Shown: positions 1 through 13,100 of the stretch, one piece after another
How the letters are laid out: every line of letters starts with the position of its first letter
How positions within the stretch are numbered: the stretch's first letter is position 1
DNA from: Incurvaria masculella
Lineage: Eukaryota; Arthropoda; Insecta; Lepidoptera; Incurvariidae
NCBI GenBank assembly: GCA_946894095.1
Contig: OX335650.1
Location: 2,480,001-2,544,000, forward strand
Length of the DNA: 64,000 bases
Direction: 5' to 3'
The notes under the pieces: model-generated
Database searches by the model: none
What the model was told of the DNA's origin: nothing
The model's input: the letters and a program-made list of their open reading frames with translations, nothing else
Made by a program: the position numbers and the translations under genes

Positions 1-216
1 GAAATAATCTATGTAACCGATAAAATGCGCGAAAAATTCGAACTTACGGACCTTATAACTAAGAAACCAAACACTATTTTACAATGTCAATGGTCATCAG
101 ATCAGGTCGATCAAATAAAGCAGTTTGGAGTTTAATTTCGGATCTCTGACAAGAAATATGCGCATGATCTTCTTTCCGCGTTTGTATGGGGATTTGACCG
201 GGAAAGCCCACCTTAA
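1..216 (+). mobile_element. TTAA-flanked MITE, right part, cut by the window edge
   Basis: Matches the right 215 bp of the MITE family described at 62749-63297 and ends in GGGAAAGCCCACC then TTAA (213-216). The left part lies outside the window. Confidence 0.8.
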
Positions 217-1204
217 GTCTTGGGTTAGATAACACTGAGAAGTTAGAGACTAACTGTGAATCCTTTTCTGTACTATGACGCCAACGTTGGAGTGAAATGA
301 CATAAGAAATATTCTTCTTTCCAGTAAAAAAAATCTGCTTGTCTATAAATCCAAACAATTATTGAAATTAATAATAATAATTATAGGTTAGGTCAGCTGC
401 CATACGAGACGGATGACGAAAATTATCGCAAATTGAAAATTATTTCACTGTTTAATAAGTTCATTATTGCTGAAAGTTTTTGACAAAGATGTCAAAGTCT
501 GACTGGATATCGCGGCCATAGCTCCTCACCACTACAGGGCCACCCATGACCTTGGCTCCCTGCAAAGGGGACCAGCCGACACGGCCCGGCTACCGCCTGA
601 TGCGGGGCCCACCACTACTCCAGCGTGCTTGAGGTCGGCGGGCTGCTGCCTGCATACGACCTCTGATCTGCGCGCCGGCGCCTAGCAGTCCGGCGGATGT
701 GGGACTTTCCGAGATGGGGGTGGTGGTGGCCTACTCATCTATCACCCAACGTTCGAAGCCTGGCTCACGTCGTCTGGGGGTGGGCCATCACCACGGCCTG
801 CACCCACCGGTGTGCCTGTGTTTATTTTGGGGTAAATTTTGTACGATGGTACGGAACCCTTCGTGTGCGAGTCCGACTCGCACTTGGCCGGTTTTTTAAA
901 TGTTATTTTTATGTATATGTATTAAATGAATATAAATATAAAGTGTTTGAACATTGATTAACTCGGCCGTCTCTTCATGCAATCGGGGCGTAATATAATT
1001 GTACAAGAATGATCATGTGTTACTCCAGTTTCACCTATTGGGCCACCATATTGAAAGAAACACATGGGCATGTCTCATTCCATGACAAAGTTAAGCCTAT
1101 CGTAACCAAGCTTAACTCAACGTCAAGTATTTCCGTGCAAGCGAGCCGTGTTTACGCGTCGGCCGAACTTATTACAGCGGCAGCCGGCGCGGCGCGGCCC
1201 AAGT
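217..1204. other. Non-coding, GC-rich middle
   Basis: No gene seen. About 510-830 is GC-rich without a long frame, and reads like the end of a decayed LINE. At 835-898 is one terminal core of the dispersed GGTTCCGTACC repeat, and at about 947-995 a partial Harbinger-type MITE end. Homology to unit 2 begins only near 1205. Confidence 0.5.
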
Positions 1205-1600
1205 GCCGCCGGAGTGGATGGCTGCTCCAATATTTGAACGTCTGATTCAAATGGATATATTAGCATACTGCGCGTCTGCACCAACTTATCCTCTCGTCTG
1301 CGCCAACTTGCTGGCTTTTGCGTAAATCGATGTTTCCACTCTAACCGATTTCGGCGAACGGGATTTAGGGAATCCACTCGTCGGGGATAGTTGAAGCGGC
1401 CGCTCACTTAGGATCCGATGTAAGCAGTGCTAAGCAGATTCGGGCGTAGGTTGTAAGTTGTTAGTTACTTGTGTAAACGAGAAATGTAATTGCATTCCCA
1501 TACTTTTGCTATCCTGTGCGTTCGTCCATTCGTATTCATTAAGAGAGTCGTAATCACAGTTTTTCTTAAGGCTGTTCCGACCCATATAAAGTTGTTTGCA

Positions 1601-1900
1601 CACATAACGCAAAAAGTATTGCACGAATTAAGCTACGAATTAATAATAAAAGTTAAATATAGACATATTACTTGCAGCGAAAACAATTTCACAATTTCAG
1701 GATCATTGGTTTTGTTACAATTTATTTAAATACGATTTTTATTTAACAGCGCCATCTAACGGTGTAAAACTTCGAATCGGCAATTACAACGAAACCATTA
1801 AACCTGAAATTGTGAATATGTTTTCGCTGCAACTACTATGGCTATATTTAATATTTTTGACGAATTCGTGCCTTAAAGTGCAATACTTTTTGCGTTCTGT
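1601..1900. repeat. Foldback element, about 300 bp
   Basis: ACGCAAAAAGTATTGCA (from 1607) and the TGCAGCGAAAACA stretch (about 1674) are repeated inverted at 1765-1896. Arms are roughly 130 bp with scattered mismatches. It is absent from the corresponding place in unit 2 (about 30340), so it inserted after the duplication or was lost there. Confidence 0.75.
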
Positions 1901-2275
1901 GTAAAAAAAAAAACATTGTATGTATGGATTCTAAAATATATTGTAAAAATCTATGTGTGTTTTCATTTTTTTATGTACCCTTTAGATTGGAAAATATTGG
2001 CTCATAAACATTGGAGAAAAGTTGTCTTTTGTAACGCAATTTTTTCTATTTTTTTACTGAAAAATACAGAAAAAAAAATAAGGACATAGAATGAAGTTTT
2101 CTCAGCAGATATTTTATTTTTATTAAAATCTGACAACGTTAGGGGTAGAGAAACATTAGGGCCTGGAAGACGATTTCGCTATTTTAATGGCAGTCACCGT
2201 GCAAAATTGTGCCTTGGCCAATGGACAAAGTATGAATTACTCAAAATGCTCAAATCTTAGATTTTCACGACAGCC

Positions 2276-2822
2276 TTAAGGTGGCCCAACCCGGCGGGGC
2301 TAACTTATTCGCGGGCACGGTACAAAACCGTGCTGTTGCGTTCTGGGACCTTCCCAGTTTCAAAGAAAAAGACAGGCTCCGTGATGAGGAAGATGCAACA
2401 TGTCCACAAAAAAGAATATGTGCATAGTGTATGATTTGGTATGATTTAAGAAACATTTAATTACAAAACGACTTATAGCTAAAAGTAATCCACGACCGCT
2501 GTAGTCAAAAATCTAACAAAAACCAAATAGATTATAAATCTTGATTAAATAAGCTATGTCTGATGACTAATCTTTTTAAGATGTTCTTAATTTATCATTG
2601 CTTAGTCCACCTCCAAAGTTATTGTATAAAACGCGCGAAAAATTCGAACTTTCGGTCCTTATAACTTAGAAACCAAACACAATTTTACAATGCCAACGGT
2701 CATCGGACATCTAGTTCGATCAAATAAAGTTATTATTCAAAATTTGGGATCTCCGACAAGGAATAGGGGCGTGATCTTCATTCCCTTTTGTATGGGGAGT
2801 TGAGCGGGATGGCCCACCTTAA
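2276..2822 (+). mobile_element. TTAA-flanked MITE in unit 1
   Basis: Starts TTAAGGTGGCCCAACCCGG and ends GATGGCCCACCTTAA. It is shared with unit 2 (30710-31457), so it predates the duplication. Confidence 0.85.
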
Positions 2823-3055
2823 GTATAAGTAAGTAACTACAAACCATAAACTCTGTCCAACGTGAGAGCCCACACACCGATTTCGTACAAAACAATTGGG
2901 TCAACCATGTGCTCTTCTAATAGACGATCCAGTCACGGCTGAGTCTCTTTTCGACATAAAAAAGGTTTTCTGTTGTAAATCTTGGAGGTGATTACAGAGC
3001 AAAAAATGAGCAAGTGCTTAAAAAATAACAGAATAAAGTGGTTTTATAATGGAAC

Positions 3056-3259
3056 TGCAGGCTTATTCCTGGAATTCCGTAATCAGGAATCTTAGGACTA
3101 GAAAACCGCTTTTATAGCGGTTTTCAAAGAGATTTTTGTTGGCGAAAAGATTCCGGAGCAAAGTATTTCTATTGAATCGCTTTGAAAACCGCTACAAAAG
3201 CGGTTTTCTAGACTCAGGATTCCTGATTCCTGATTTCGGAATTCCAGGAATAGGCCTGC
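3056..3259. repeat. Foldback element with AACCGCTT/AAGCGGTT arms
   Basis: Palindromic element with outer arms CAGGCTTATTCCTGGAATTC and its reverse complement, and inner arms GAAAACCGCTTTTATAGCGG. Related copies lie at 31985-32243, 47233-47462 and, diverged, 55806-56056. Confidence 0.85.
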
Positions 3260-3295
3260 CACATACTTTCATGATATTAGCGCGACAAACCGCGT

Positions 3296-3580
3296 AAGAA
3301 ATATTTGAACTGGATGGGAATGGGACATTTTTCATTGCCGCTTCGGTGCCATCTTTTCATGCAATGCGATGGTACCAACAAGAGCGGAATCAACCCTATC
3401 ATAGTAAGATCCTCTACTCTAACTACAGTTTTACGTGGAATAAGAACCACGGACGGCCTCGACGGTCGAAAACGATCACCCATCCAGACCCCCACAGCGT
3501 CCAGTATTGGTTAACCTCGGTTATCGAACGGGCTATCGAGGCTGACAATAGTTATGCTTATTATTTCCCAGTATAATCAG
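3296..3580 (-). mobile_element. tRNA-derived SINE, truncated
   Basis: Its reverse strand carries the SINE body seen best at 60140-60540 (GGTACCATCGCAT … GAAGCGGCAATGAAAAATG … TTCCATCCAGTTC). It is shared with unit 2 (about 32335-32590). The short frames here are not genes. Confidence 0.7.
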
Positions 3581-4126
3581 CGGATGCTTATTTTTCATGA
3601 TAATTATGTCTTGAACTGTCGCCATACTCGTTTTTATTTTTATTTATACAAAGAAATATACCGAATATTCGATGGAAAAATTCACATTGCTAGGATAATT
3701 TTGAAAAACTTATTATTTTAAAGTTCTATCGTTTTTGAATCAATATATATACAGAGTGAATTTTCAAGTGTGCCTTCATGGCCAAATCTTAAATTATAAG
3801 AAATAGCAAAATATGAAGGAATCATGAGGCCGATTATGAAAGAAACGAATACTGCATTCTTCGATTTTGGAAAAAACTTTTTCTAGCCGGGAATCGATAA
3901 AATAAGGCTAAATATATTTAAAAAAATAATGCTCGCTGTATTATTATACCAGGCAATAGTGTTGCTTACAAACAAATCCTGTGATGTAATGTGGAAAATT
4001 AAGAGAAGTATAGATTGTATGTGTATTCTGCCGGTCCATTCCTTTTTATGTTCTTGAGGGGAAATTTACGAACGGCTCACCGATCGTTTTGAACCGTGTG
4101 GTGACACAATAAAAAGATAAGACGAA

Positions 4127-4168
4127 ATTATATATATATATAAATTCCTTCTGAATACTGATATCAGT
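4127..4168 (+). promoter_or_regulatory. TATA box and initiator of the host secreted-protein gene, copy 1
   Basis: An uninterrupted TA run ending TATATAAA (about 4129-4144) is followed by ATCAGTGAG (initiator A near 4166), 19 bp before the ATG at 4185. The corresponding stretch is deleted in the unit 2 paralogue. Confidence 0.65.
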
Positions 4169-4184
4169 GAGTCGAAAACACAAG

Positions 4185-7100
4185 ATGGAGTGGGTGGTTT
4201 TACTTCTATTAGTGGCCGCTTCGGTTTCTAGCGGCCAACAGCAACCTGCAGGTAAAAACAGAACTATATTAAGAAGGGGTTTCACCAAGTCATCATCAAG
4301 TCAGTTCCGTTTGGCACCCTTGGGTACGGAACCCCAAAAAGGTTTTCTGTTTACTGAGTCAAAAATGAGCACGTTCGATTTTTAACGGAGATACGAACAT
4401 TTGTCTGATGGCTCGTCACTGAATACTTTTATGTAACCTACATTAGAGTATAGCGGTAGAATATAAGTAGTGTAAGATTGGGCAAGCTGAATCACTTTGC
4501 TAATAGCTTCGTTCTTCAGCATGCCCAATCTTAGGTCATTCAATATTTACTACTTTGGTAACACAAAATTCGGAACTCTGCATTTAAGTTTGACGTTGAT
4601 ATCTTTAAAACAGATTTTTTATTACCTTCATCTTCTCACAAAGCCAAGATTCACACTCACTAGTACTTGTATCTCGATCAAAGTTTTCTTCCACAATGTT
4701 AACTCTTACTGACACCTAATTCAATTTATAGCAATAAAACATTTCGTGTCACCAGTTCAAGTCATTATTACAGACACCAATGTATATCCTATTAAATCGC
4801 TAGTCTAATCAATCCCACGCTCGCTCGGTCGGTATCGGACACCAGACACCATGCAAGGGTGACTACTACATGCTACTAATGTGTGAACTTATAAATGATA
4901 TTGTCATCTTATATAAAACGGGATATCTGTTTCAATGTTTGTCCGTTTGTATGGCTGAATAAAAATTCATTTTTAAATTTCATAGGATCTCGTTTGCAAG
5001 CGTCATGAAAAAATATACTCGAAATGAAATACGTAAAATAATCTTATTTATACAGGTAGAGTAGGATGAAGGATGGGGTATAAGGAGATAGTCAAAACTA
5101 ATTATTTAAAAAAAATATATTTATTTAAAGATTTCTTTATCTACACACCACATTTTTAAAGCTATAACATTTTTTAAAGCACAACATTTCTTATGATTAA
5201 TACAATTGTATTCGCATGATTGCTTACAATATGTCCGTATAATTTCGCTAAGGTTAGGGCAGTCATAATGCTCTAAATTTATTACATTACGTGCATCACA
5301 CATTTCTTTTATCCAGAGTACCTTTTCTTCACCTTTACAATAAATTATTTTATCATCTAAATAAGGTTTGACATATTTATCGAACTCATACATATGCATG
5401 AAACCGTCCCTCCATAAAATGTCGCGGTTCTTTTCCAGCCAAATAACTTGTTTTTTTTCTTCAAAAGATAGTTTATTGTAAGGAAATGGAGATTTTAAAA
5501 GAAATACTTGGGTTTTATTATTCGAAGCTATAGCCAACTCCTTAGGAATGAATTCGTTATTAGAAATTTTGAACCCCTGTAGATCCAGTATAATACTGTT
5601 ATCACCAGTCATCACGTAATTTTCTTTACTATATTGCTTAAAGGCTTGTATTCAATGATGCTCTCATTTAATATGAGACAATAAGCTGCTGTTTTTTCAG
5701 GAAATTCCCTGTCACTCTCTATTTCTATTCGTACATCCACTGGACCAGATTTAATAGTTTCGTTCTGTCGGGAACAATCAACAACAAACAAAGGTGCTTT
5801 GCTTTTAAAATCGATTAAATCCAACAACGGACTCGATTGACAGTCGTAGTAAGACTGTTGAAATTTTGAATAAAGCTCGTATAATAAAGAATACTTTTCT
5901 TCGTTAAATTTGATAGAGAGGGTATCATACGGGTAATAATTAGAGTTTAAAAATACTTTCACATCTCTCACATTACAGTGATCGAATTGAGACATATCAA
6001 AATCTCCAGAATTTTTCCGATTAATTTGAAGTCCTAGAATAACAAATCTGGGTTTTTCTAATTGGTTTGATGTCTTAATCGACCAAGTATGTTTCGTGGT
6101 TTGAGGAAGAAGCGGATATTCATATAAATCCCAATTACGAAATTCCATTCTTAAAGTTTTATCTTTATCTAAATATTTTAGTAAATTTAAGCGTTCACGA
6201 TCTGAGACTTTTACATGAGGCACTCTCCAAATAATTTTTGATATAGTTACATCGGGAAGATATTGACCTTCACCTAGCTTCAAAGAATTCAAATTTGTAT
6301 TAGCCCTCAAAAGTATTAGCTCATGTTTACAATTAATTACAATTTTTTTGTAATCCTCCGCAAATCCGAGAATTTTGTTAAGCGGTATGTTAACACTGAA
6401 TCGCCCATCACTATTTCTGATACCATTAACATTCCAACCCCATACGATACCTACTTTTGACTCTATCTCATTCATAGAGATATAAGATTTCATGGTTGTG
6501 GTAATTCCAGCATTTTTCACCCTATCTATTTCTATACCATTGAGTTCATATCGTATATCTTGAAAAAGGAATAAAATCGGATTATTTGTTAAATTAAAGC
6601 TTTCAACCTTCGAGGGATTGTTGTCGGCTCCAGTCTTGTAAACATGGAAAACACCTTCAATGTACACGGAGCTTTCCGATGGTAGAATATACAGGTCTTG
6701 CTGATTTACAGGTATTCTAATCTCATCATTATTGTTGAAACTGTTTACATATGGTTTGTATGTATGTACTTCTATGCTTTCAATAGAGTCATCGCGAGTC
6801 TGAGGCTCAGTTATGCTTAAAATACTCATTTTATTAGACCAAGCAATTTTAAAAAGGTTTTATTTTCTTTAGTCAACTTTTTCGAACGTCTTTCTTTTAT
6901 GATACCCTGTGATTTACTGATACATGGAGTTCTTATAACAACTACTTTATTGAATAGTATCATCTTATTTTCCTTAAATGTAACGATAAGTGTAGATTTT
7001 CTTTACGAAAATTAATTAAATCGTTGTTGCTATCGAGTATGCGAATAGTTGTGGAAGATACAAAGTTTCGATTGACAGGAAAATAAACTATATTCTCAGG

Positions 7101-10100
7101 TCTTTCTAGAATACGATATCCTGGTGGAACATTCGGAATAAATTCGTGAATTATGTGTGTCGGTCTACCGTTTGAAAATGATCCGTCAACAATATCACAT
7201 TCGATTCTGATGGTGTTGGTTGAAACAATGTTAACAGGAGACGATGAGTGATGTGTTATATTTGATTTAAGAAGTATTTTTGGAAAACCTAGCATTGGTG
7301 CAATCGAGTTCTCCTTTTTAAAATTAATTGTTTTGGAACATCGAATGCTGCACTTTAAAGTATTGTTATTAGATGTTATATTTATATAAGAATCTTTGAT
7401 GTTATCTTTTATGTAATCGCATAAATCTTCCAGTTCATAGGAACCTTCTGGTATTTCCATTATTTCATTTTCACCATAGTAAAATTTATTGTTTCTGTGG
7501 TCAATATTCGGAATTGAGTTGAATGTAGCGAAATAAAGCAATCCACATTCATACACATCATTTAACTCAATGGAAGGTAAATAATATGAGGTTAATTCGG
7601 ATGTTGTACCAGAAACAGAAAGTGTGATCGACATTATTGCACTGAGAGATATTAATAAAAATAACCGTTTTTATAGGTTTTCCAAAAAGTATCCAGAAAT
7701 TTTATGCATAAGTGTCCACAGTTTTTTTGAAAATAGTTTTGATATGTTTTGTAGTTGTAAAAAATATTATTTGAGTTTAAGTAATGCACCAATTCCTTTG
7801 GTGGTGGTAAGTTTCCGAAACTATCAAAGTATTCATAGTAATTATTAACTTTTACGTAGGCTACCCAGTGAGTTCCAGTATTCGAAGTACTATCCAAGTT
7901 GACGACACCGCATTCAATTTTATGTGGTTTACAAGGTAAGGAATTTCTCATGTAAACGCCCCTAAAATAAGGGATATCTTTAGTATGGTTTAGGATGTCT
8001 ATATTGGTGAGCGCTCGTCTAGGCAGCCTTTGACTTAGTTTTTTGATAAATTTCGGTATATTCCAAATCCATTTTTATACGGCTTAAGATGTAATCCGTT
8101 TCCGATGACAATAGATTCCATTGCTGCATTATGTCGTTGTGTCTCCTTAAGATTTTGTTGTCCGACCTTGTAATCGTTAACAGCTTTTGCAATTCCTGCA
8201 GCACCTCCAGCAAAGCTTCCTAAAGCCGACAGCCCCGCAAAAATGGGGATAAGAGGAAGAATTCCACCTGTCTTAGGAACGGCTATAACCCTCGGTAATT
8301 TGATATTTTTATGTTTTTTAATAATTTTTTTGGCAACAGCGAAGGCATACTTGATTGCCAATTTACCGTCTTTAAGTTTAGAATTTTTTAATTTTGATTT
8401 TATCTCACGAATTATGTTTGAAAAATTTCTTGATTTGGCTTTTACACCAGCTCCCACTTTCAATTTGGTTTTCATAATATTTTTAACCAACCATGACGCA
8501 ATTTTTTCTCCTCTTCCGGATTTATTAGACTTCGAGCGGATGTCTGCCATTTTCATCAACCTTAAATCAGCTTTATGGCGATTATCGAGATCTTTATATT
8601 TAGAATAAGCTATGTCATGTTTCTTACAATACTCATCTAATTCGTTAACACCTTTATCACCACGAACTAGCCTTTCTGTGAGTCTAGTTCCCGGACCGCA
8701 AAAATTATAACCAGGAATATGTAGTTCAAAAGGTAATTTATTTATAATCGAATCAATAAGTCTCTTTCCTTTCATCGCCAATCACACAATGACCGTTCAT
8801 ATAGCCAGACTTAGATTTATAATTTATTTTTCATATCAATCCAGCTGTTCTCTGATGAAGGCAATCCAAGCCATTTGACCAATACTTGTCTACCTTTTCG
8901 TTTCAAAACTTTTTCGACAAGATATATATCGGGATATCGAGTTTTTGAGATTTCTTGCTCGTAAAAACATCCAGATATAATTTGCTTATTCATGTCTTGT
9001 AATATGTATGACGGGGGATACCTTGTTTTTAAAGAAATAATTTTAAATAACTCGGTAGACCAATTAGGATGATAACCCTTTGCAAAAACACCCTTATACT
9101 TACTTATGCGAACATAATCACCGACCTTACACTTTGGGATTGTTTTTTTTAAAATCTTTGATTTATTTTTTTCAATGTTGGCATAGACGGTATTGACATT
9201 ATGAATATTGACGTTCGAAGGTGAAAATCCTGTTGTTCTATGCAAAGTATTGTTATACTCACTAATAACATCAGTAAGTACATCTCCAACCCATTTATAG
9301 TTACCATTAAGACTAAATTTTTTATATAGTTTGCTCTTTAATGTTCTTATAAATCGTTCTACGATGGAAGCTTTCTTAACAGAGTATGTAGAATAATGGT
9401 TTATTGCATATTTTTTCATATATTTTCTGAAAGTATCATTATAAAATTCTTTTCCAAAATCAGTCTGCATATTTTTCGGCTTGCGGCCTTCGTTCAAAAT
9501 ATTTTTAATTGCTTTACCGACATCTATTTTATTTTTTGTTTTTAAGGGTACAGCCCATGCATATTTTGAAAAGGCGTCGATTACAACCAATATTATTTTA
9601 TAACCTTTATTAACTGTAGAAAAGTTTCTCATCTCCACTAAATCAGCTTGCCATAAGTCATCTATCCCGTAAATATTAACATATCGACGGGGGAAGTTCT
9701 TTCGAACTGGTTTATGCAGTTCTTCTACTACATCTTTTTTACTCATTTTTGGTCCTTTATTGCCTTGCTATACAAACGATCAACATCCGCTTTAGTATAA
9801 GCGTTTGTAATATACTATGTTTTTAATATTTGAATCTCTCTCTTTATAGCATTTATTTCTTTATCATAATAATTAAGTTTCGTTTGTAATTCTTTCTTCA
9901 AGCAAAGTTCTTCAGTTTTTTTGTCCACATAAGACTTCGTAACAGCATCACTAGCTTCTTCAGGTGGGAGAAGTTGCTTTATTCTGACTGATTGTACATC
10001 AATATGCCCATCATCAGATCTATACAATCCTAGTTCATTACATTTTCTTAATTCAGAATTTACCCGCAATCTTTTATGGACATGCTGTCCGAATTTGTCA

Positions 10101-13100
10101 ATATTCATATTGGTTTCGATCTGTATTTGTTCAATACTTCAAGAAGACTGTATAATAATACTGAAATATCGGATTTATATATTTCACTCGATAATACCAC
10201 ACTCTCTTAGTTCTTCCAAAATCGATATAATTTCATTATCAAGACCAGTATTTCCAGCATCACGAGAGGCAATTAATAAACGAAGACGATCAACTAGCTC
10301 ATTTGGATCATTCCAGTACACTAAATCTATACTCTTTTTAATTTTTTTCATTGATGGAAGTCCATCTCCAAAAAATAAATCATCTTTTTTACTATCCAGC
10401 TTAAATAGAGGTTTTATTATTGAAAGATACTTAAAACCCTTATTGCTTTTAATCGGTTTTAGCGCGTTGAAATCTCTTCTGTGTACATTTGTTTCCTTTA
10501 ATATCTGTTTGTAAATAATGTTGTCATCATCTGAAATTTTTCTTAAATCCGGCCTTTTTTTAAATAGTAACTCCTTTAATCCAGTTGTAAGCTTGATTTT
10601 CAAACTTCCTACCTCCAATTTATCATCTTCAAATTTTACTACTTTATTTCCTATCCTCGTTTGTCCTTTTTCGAATCTCACCCCGAACGGAATATTTTGT
10701 TTTGATGTTTCAAGGAAAACAGGCTTGTTATTTAAATTACCGTCATCATTATACGAATCTAAAGAGGATATAGATGTCTGACGAATAAATGTTGAATTCG
10801 GCGATTCAAAAATTTCACAATCTTTATCGCTCTCAGACGAATCGCTCTGATCTTTGCTGATCACACTTTCTCGAGAGAATGATTCTTTTTTTCGCGGTTC
10901 ATATACAGAAGGGTTATTTATTTTAGTAGAAAGGTGTGCCATTTTATTCAGAGGTGCAGTTATTGGTTTAAGTACTTTTTCCATTACGATTTCATGATCC
11001 ATTTGGTTTTCGCGCATTTGGCTTAATTTCTTTTTAACCGAATGAACCGATTCAATTATCTCTTTTTTAATGGTTTCATCCATTATTTATTAGCTAAAAA
11101 TACCACCACACCACGTTCTTAGTCTTACATGAATGAAAAATAAACAGTCGGATGTTTATATTTAAATTGTTTTATCTAAAACAATGAACGTATCAAAATT
11201 TTGTCTGTAGAGTCCTTTATCTCTTTCACAATCTTTATTAATTACTAAAAAATTATACGGTACTGCCCAAATTCTTCTACAAATCCCCCAAAATTGGTTC
11301 CATGACATATCAGTACTCACATGTTCATTGTAAACATGTTTTAGGTTGGTATTGTCTTGACGGAAGAGAATAATTAAATTAGCATTGTCTCTAATCAATT
11401 GTTTAGGCACTTTGGAATATGTTTGATTTAAATAAAAAGAATCGATAAAGTTATGCCGACCCATAGAAAAATAATTACGAATATGATTTTGATTTTCACA
11501 CGCTACATCGTCAAACACGATGATTGAGTTTGTTAAAGCTTTCATAGGATCAACTACAGCGTCATGGTTTTTAAATTTGAAAAATGATACTCCCGGTACG
11601 TTTTCCAGGACTTTACTCAAATAGAGGTACTTCGGTTGAAAATCTGTTTTTGAGTAGAGGTACACATTTTCGTATTTTAAACCATTCTCGTGCAATAGCA
11701 AGCCTAGTAATAAGTTAGTTTTTCCACAATTGGACGGGCCACATATAATACATCTTATCGTGTTCGGTAGAAGGCTGGTGTGTCGGGGTTTGGCTTTAAT
11801 GATGTCATTCTTACAAAAAACAAAATCTAAGTTTAGCGATTGTGGCTGCTTGATAAAATGCATAGCTTATGTGGTTGTGATCGAGATGGATCAACTAAAT
11901 TAAACTCCAACATATTGGAGATCTTATATACCTTTTCGAAAGGACTAACAACACCCAACGAGAAATTGCGAAATGCAGCCAATATTTCAGTCAAGCAAAG
12001 CTGGGTACTGCATATAGTATCAATAGTCTACCTATGTGAATGACTAAGTATATTGATGGAAAGCGTGTGAAAACGCGTGAACATCATTCTCACGTCGTCA
12101 GCATTTTCGTGTTCCGACCTGTCTTTGTGACTACTTACTGGCCCCCGAGTTTATTGCATAATACATAAAGGTAGGTTTACATGAAAAATATTTATTTTAT
12201 TTTAAATGTTTTGCATATGCTGAAATCATACTGCATGTTTGAGTGTGTATATATGATTTAACGTTTACAAGTATCGTATTGGCTATTAAATATTTCTATA
12301 TTCTGATGAAATATCGTAAAGTTATTACCTAGCTCATTCGAGTTTTTAAAACATTTAAATCAATGAACCGATTTCCATACGCAAATCTTAAATAATACTA
12401 TTTATAATAAGGTAATTATTAAAATATAACTTTCACTCGTATTGAATACAATATAAAAAAAACACAATTGATAAAAAATATTATATTATCGACAAAACTA
12501 TTAAAACCGATAATCCAATATTCGAGGTAAATAAATATTAATAAATTTTAGTAGGATTTACACTACCTATGTAAACCAATCTTTACATCAAACTGCAACA
12601 TCGACAGAAAAAACCCTATAAAAAAGGAAGATCACACCGTTGATAATTATCAGTTTGAAGCAGGCCAGCAAGCAGGAAGCAGGGAAAAGTAGAAGTGACA
12701 AGTAGAAAGGTGATCAGTACAAGTGTAAGCAACAGTGTGTTCAACGAGTGTCGTTACAGGACCAAGCATGTAAGTAAGTGTTGTTAATTTTCATGATACC
12801 CATCACCGCAAACCTTAGTTTCTTTTTAGTTTAAAATTAATGTAATAACTTGTTAGCGTTGAACATACTTGTTACTGCCCATCTAAGTAAACATCAACCT
12901 CTAAATCAGTATATAAACTGTTGACTGACCTATGAATATTGCCCCCCTTCACGAAATGTCGATTATATCAAGGAATTTATTATTTACAATGTTATTTTTT
13001 TATCATTTTTTCTTTGAATTCCTGTCGAGTCGGTACAATCACATTCATTAAACGATGGTCGAGCGACAAAGAAAAATCGTAAGTGATTGCCATTAAATTT

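Larger units (their letters stand above)
11864..12767. other. Divergent intergenic/promoter region of the Polinton
   Basis: About 900 bp of AT-rich DNA between the leftward ATPase gene and the rightward DNA-polymerase block. It holds TATA motifs for both directions (11923-11930 minus, 12617-12624 plus). The frame at 11840-12043 overlaps the ATPase gene start and shows nothing recognisable. I see no other gene. An origin is not expected here, since protein-primed elements replicate from their ends. Confidence 0.65.

Noticed and set aside
7949..7951. AUG at 7951 as the natural start of the protease
   Set aside because: The frame upstream is open and carries residues that look like the normal N-terminal part of such proteases, and a canonical slip site feeds that frame. 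I treat 7951 as an internal Met.
11840..12043. 67-codon plus-strand frame overlapping the ATPase start
   Set aside because: Antisense to the ATPase N-terminus and its promoter, low complexity, no domain.
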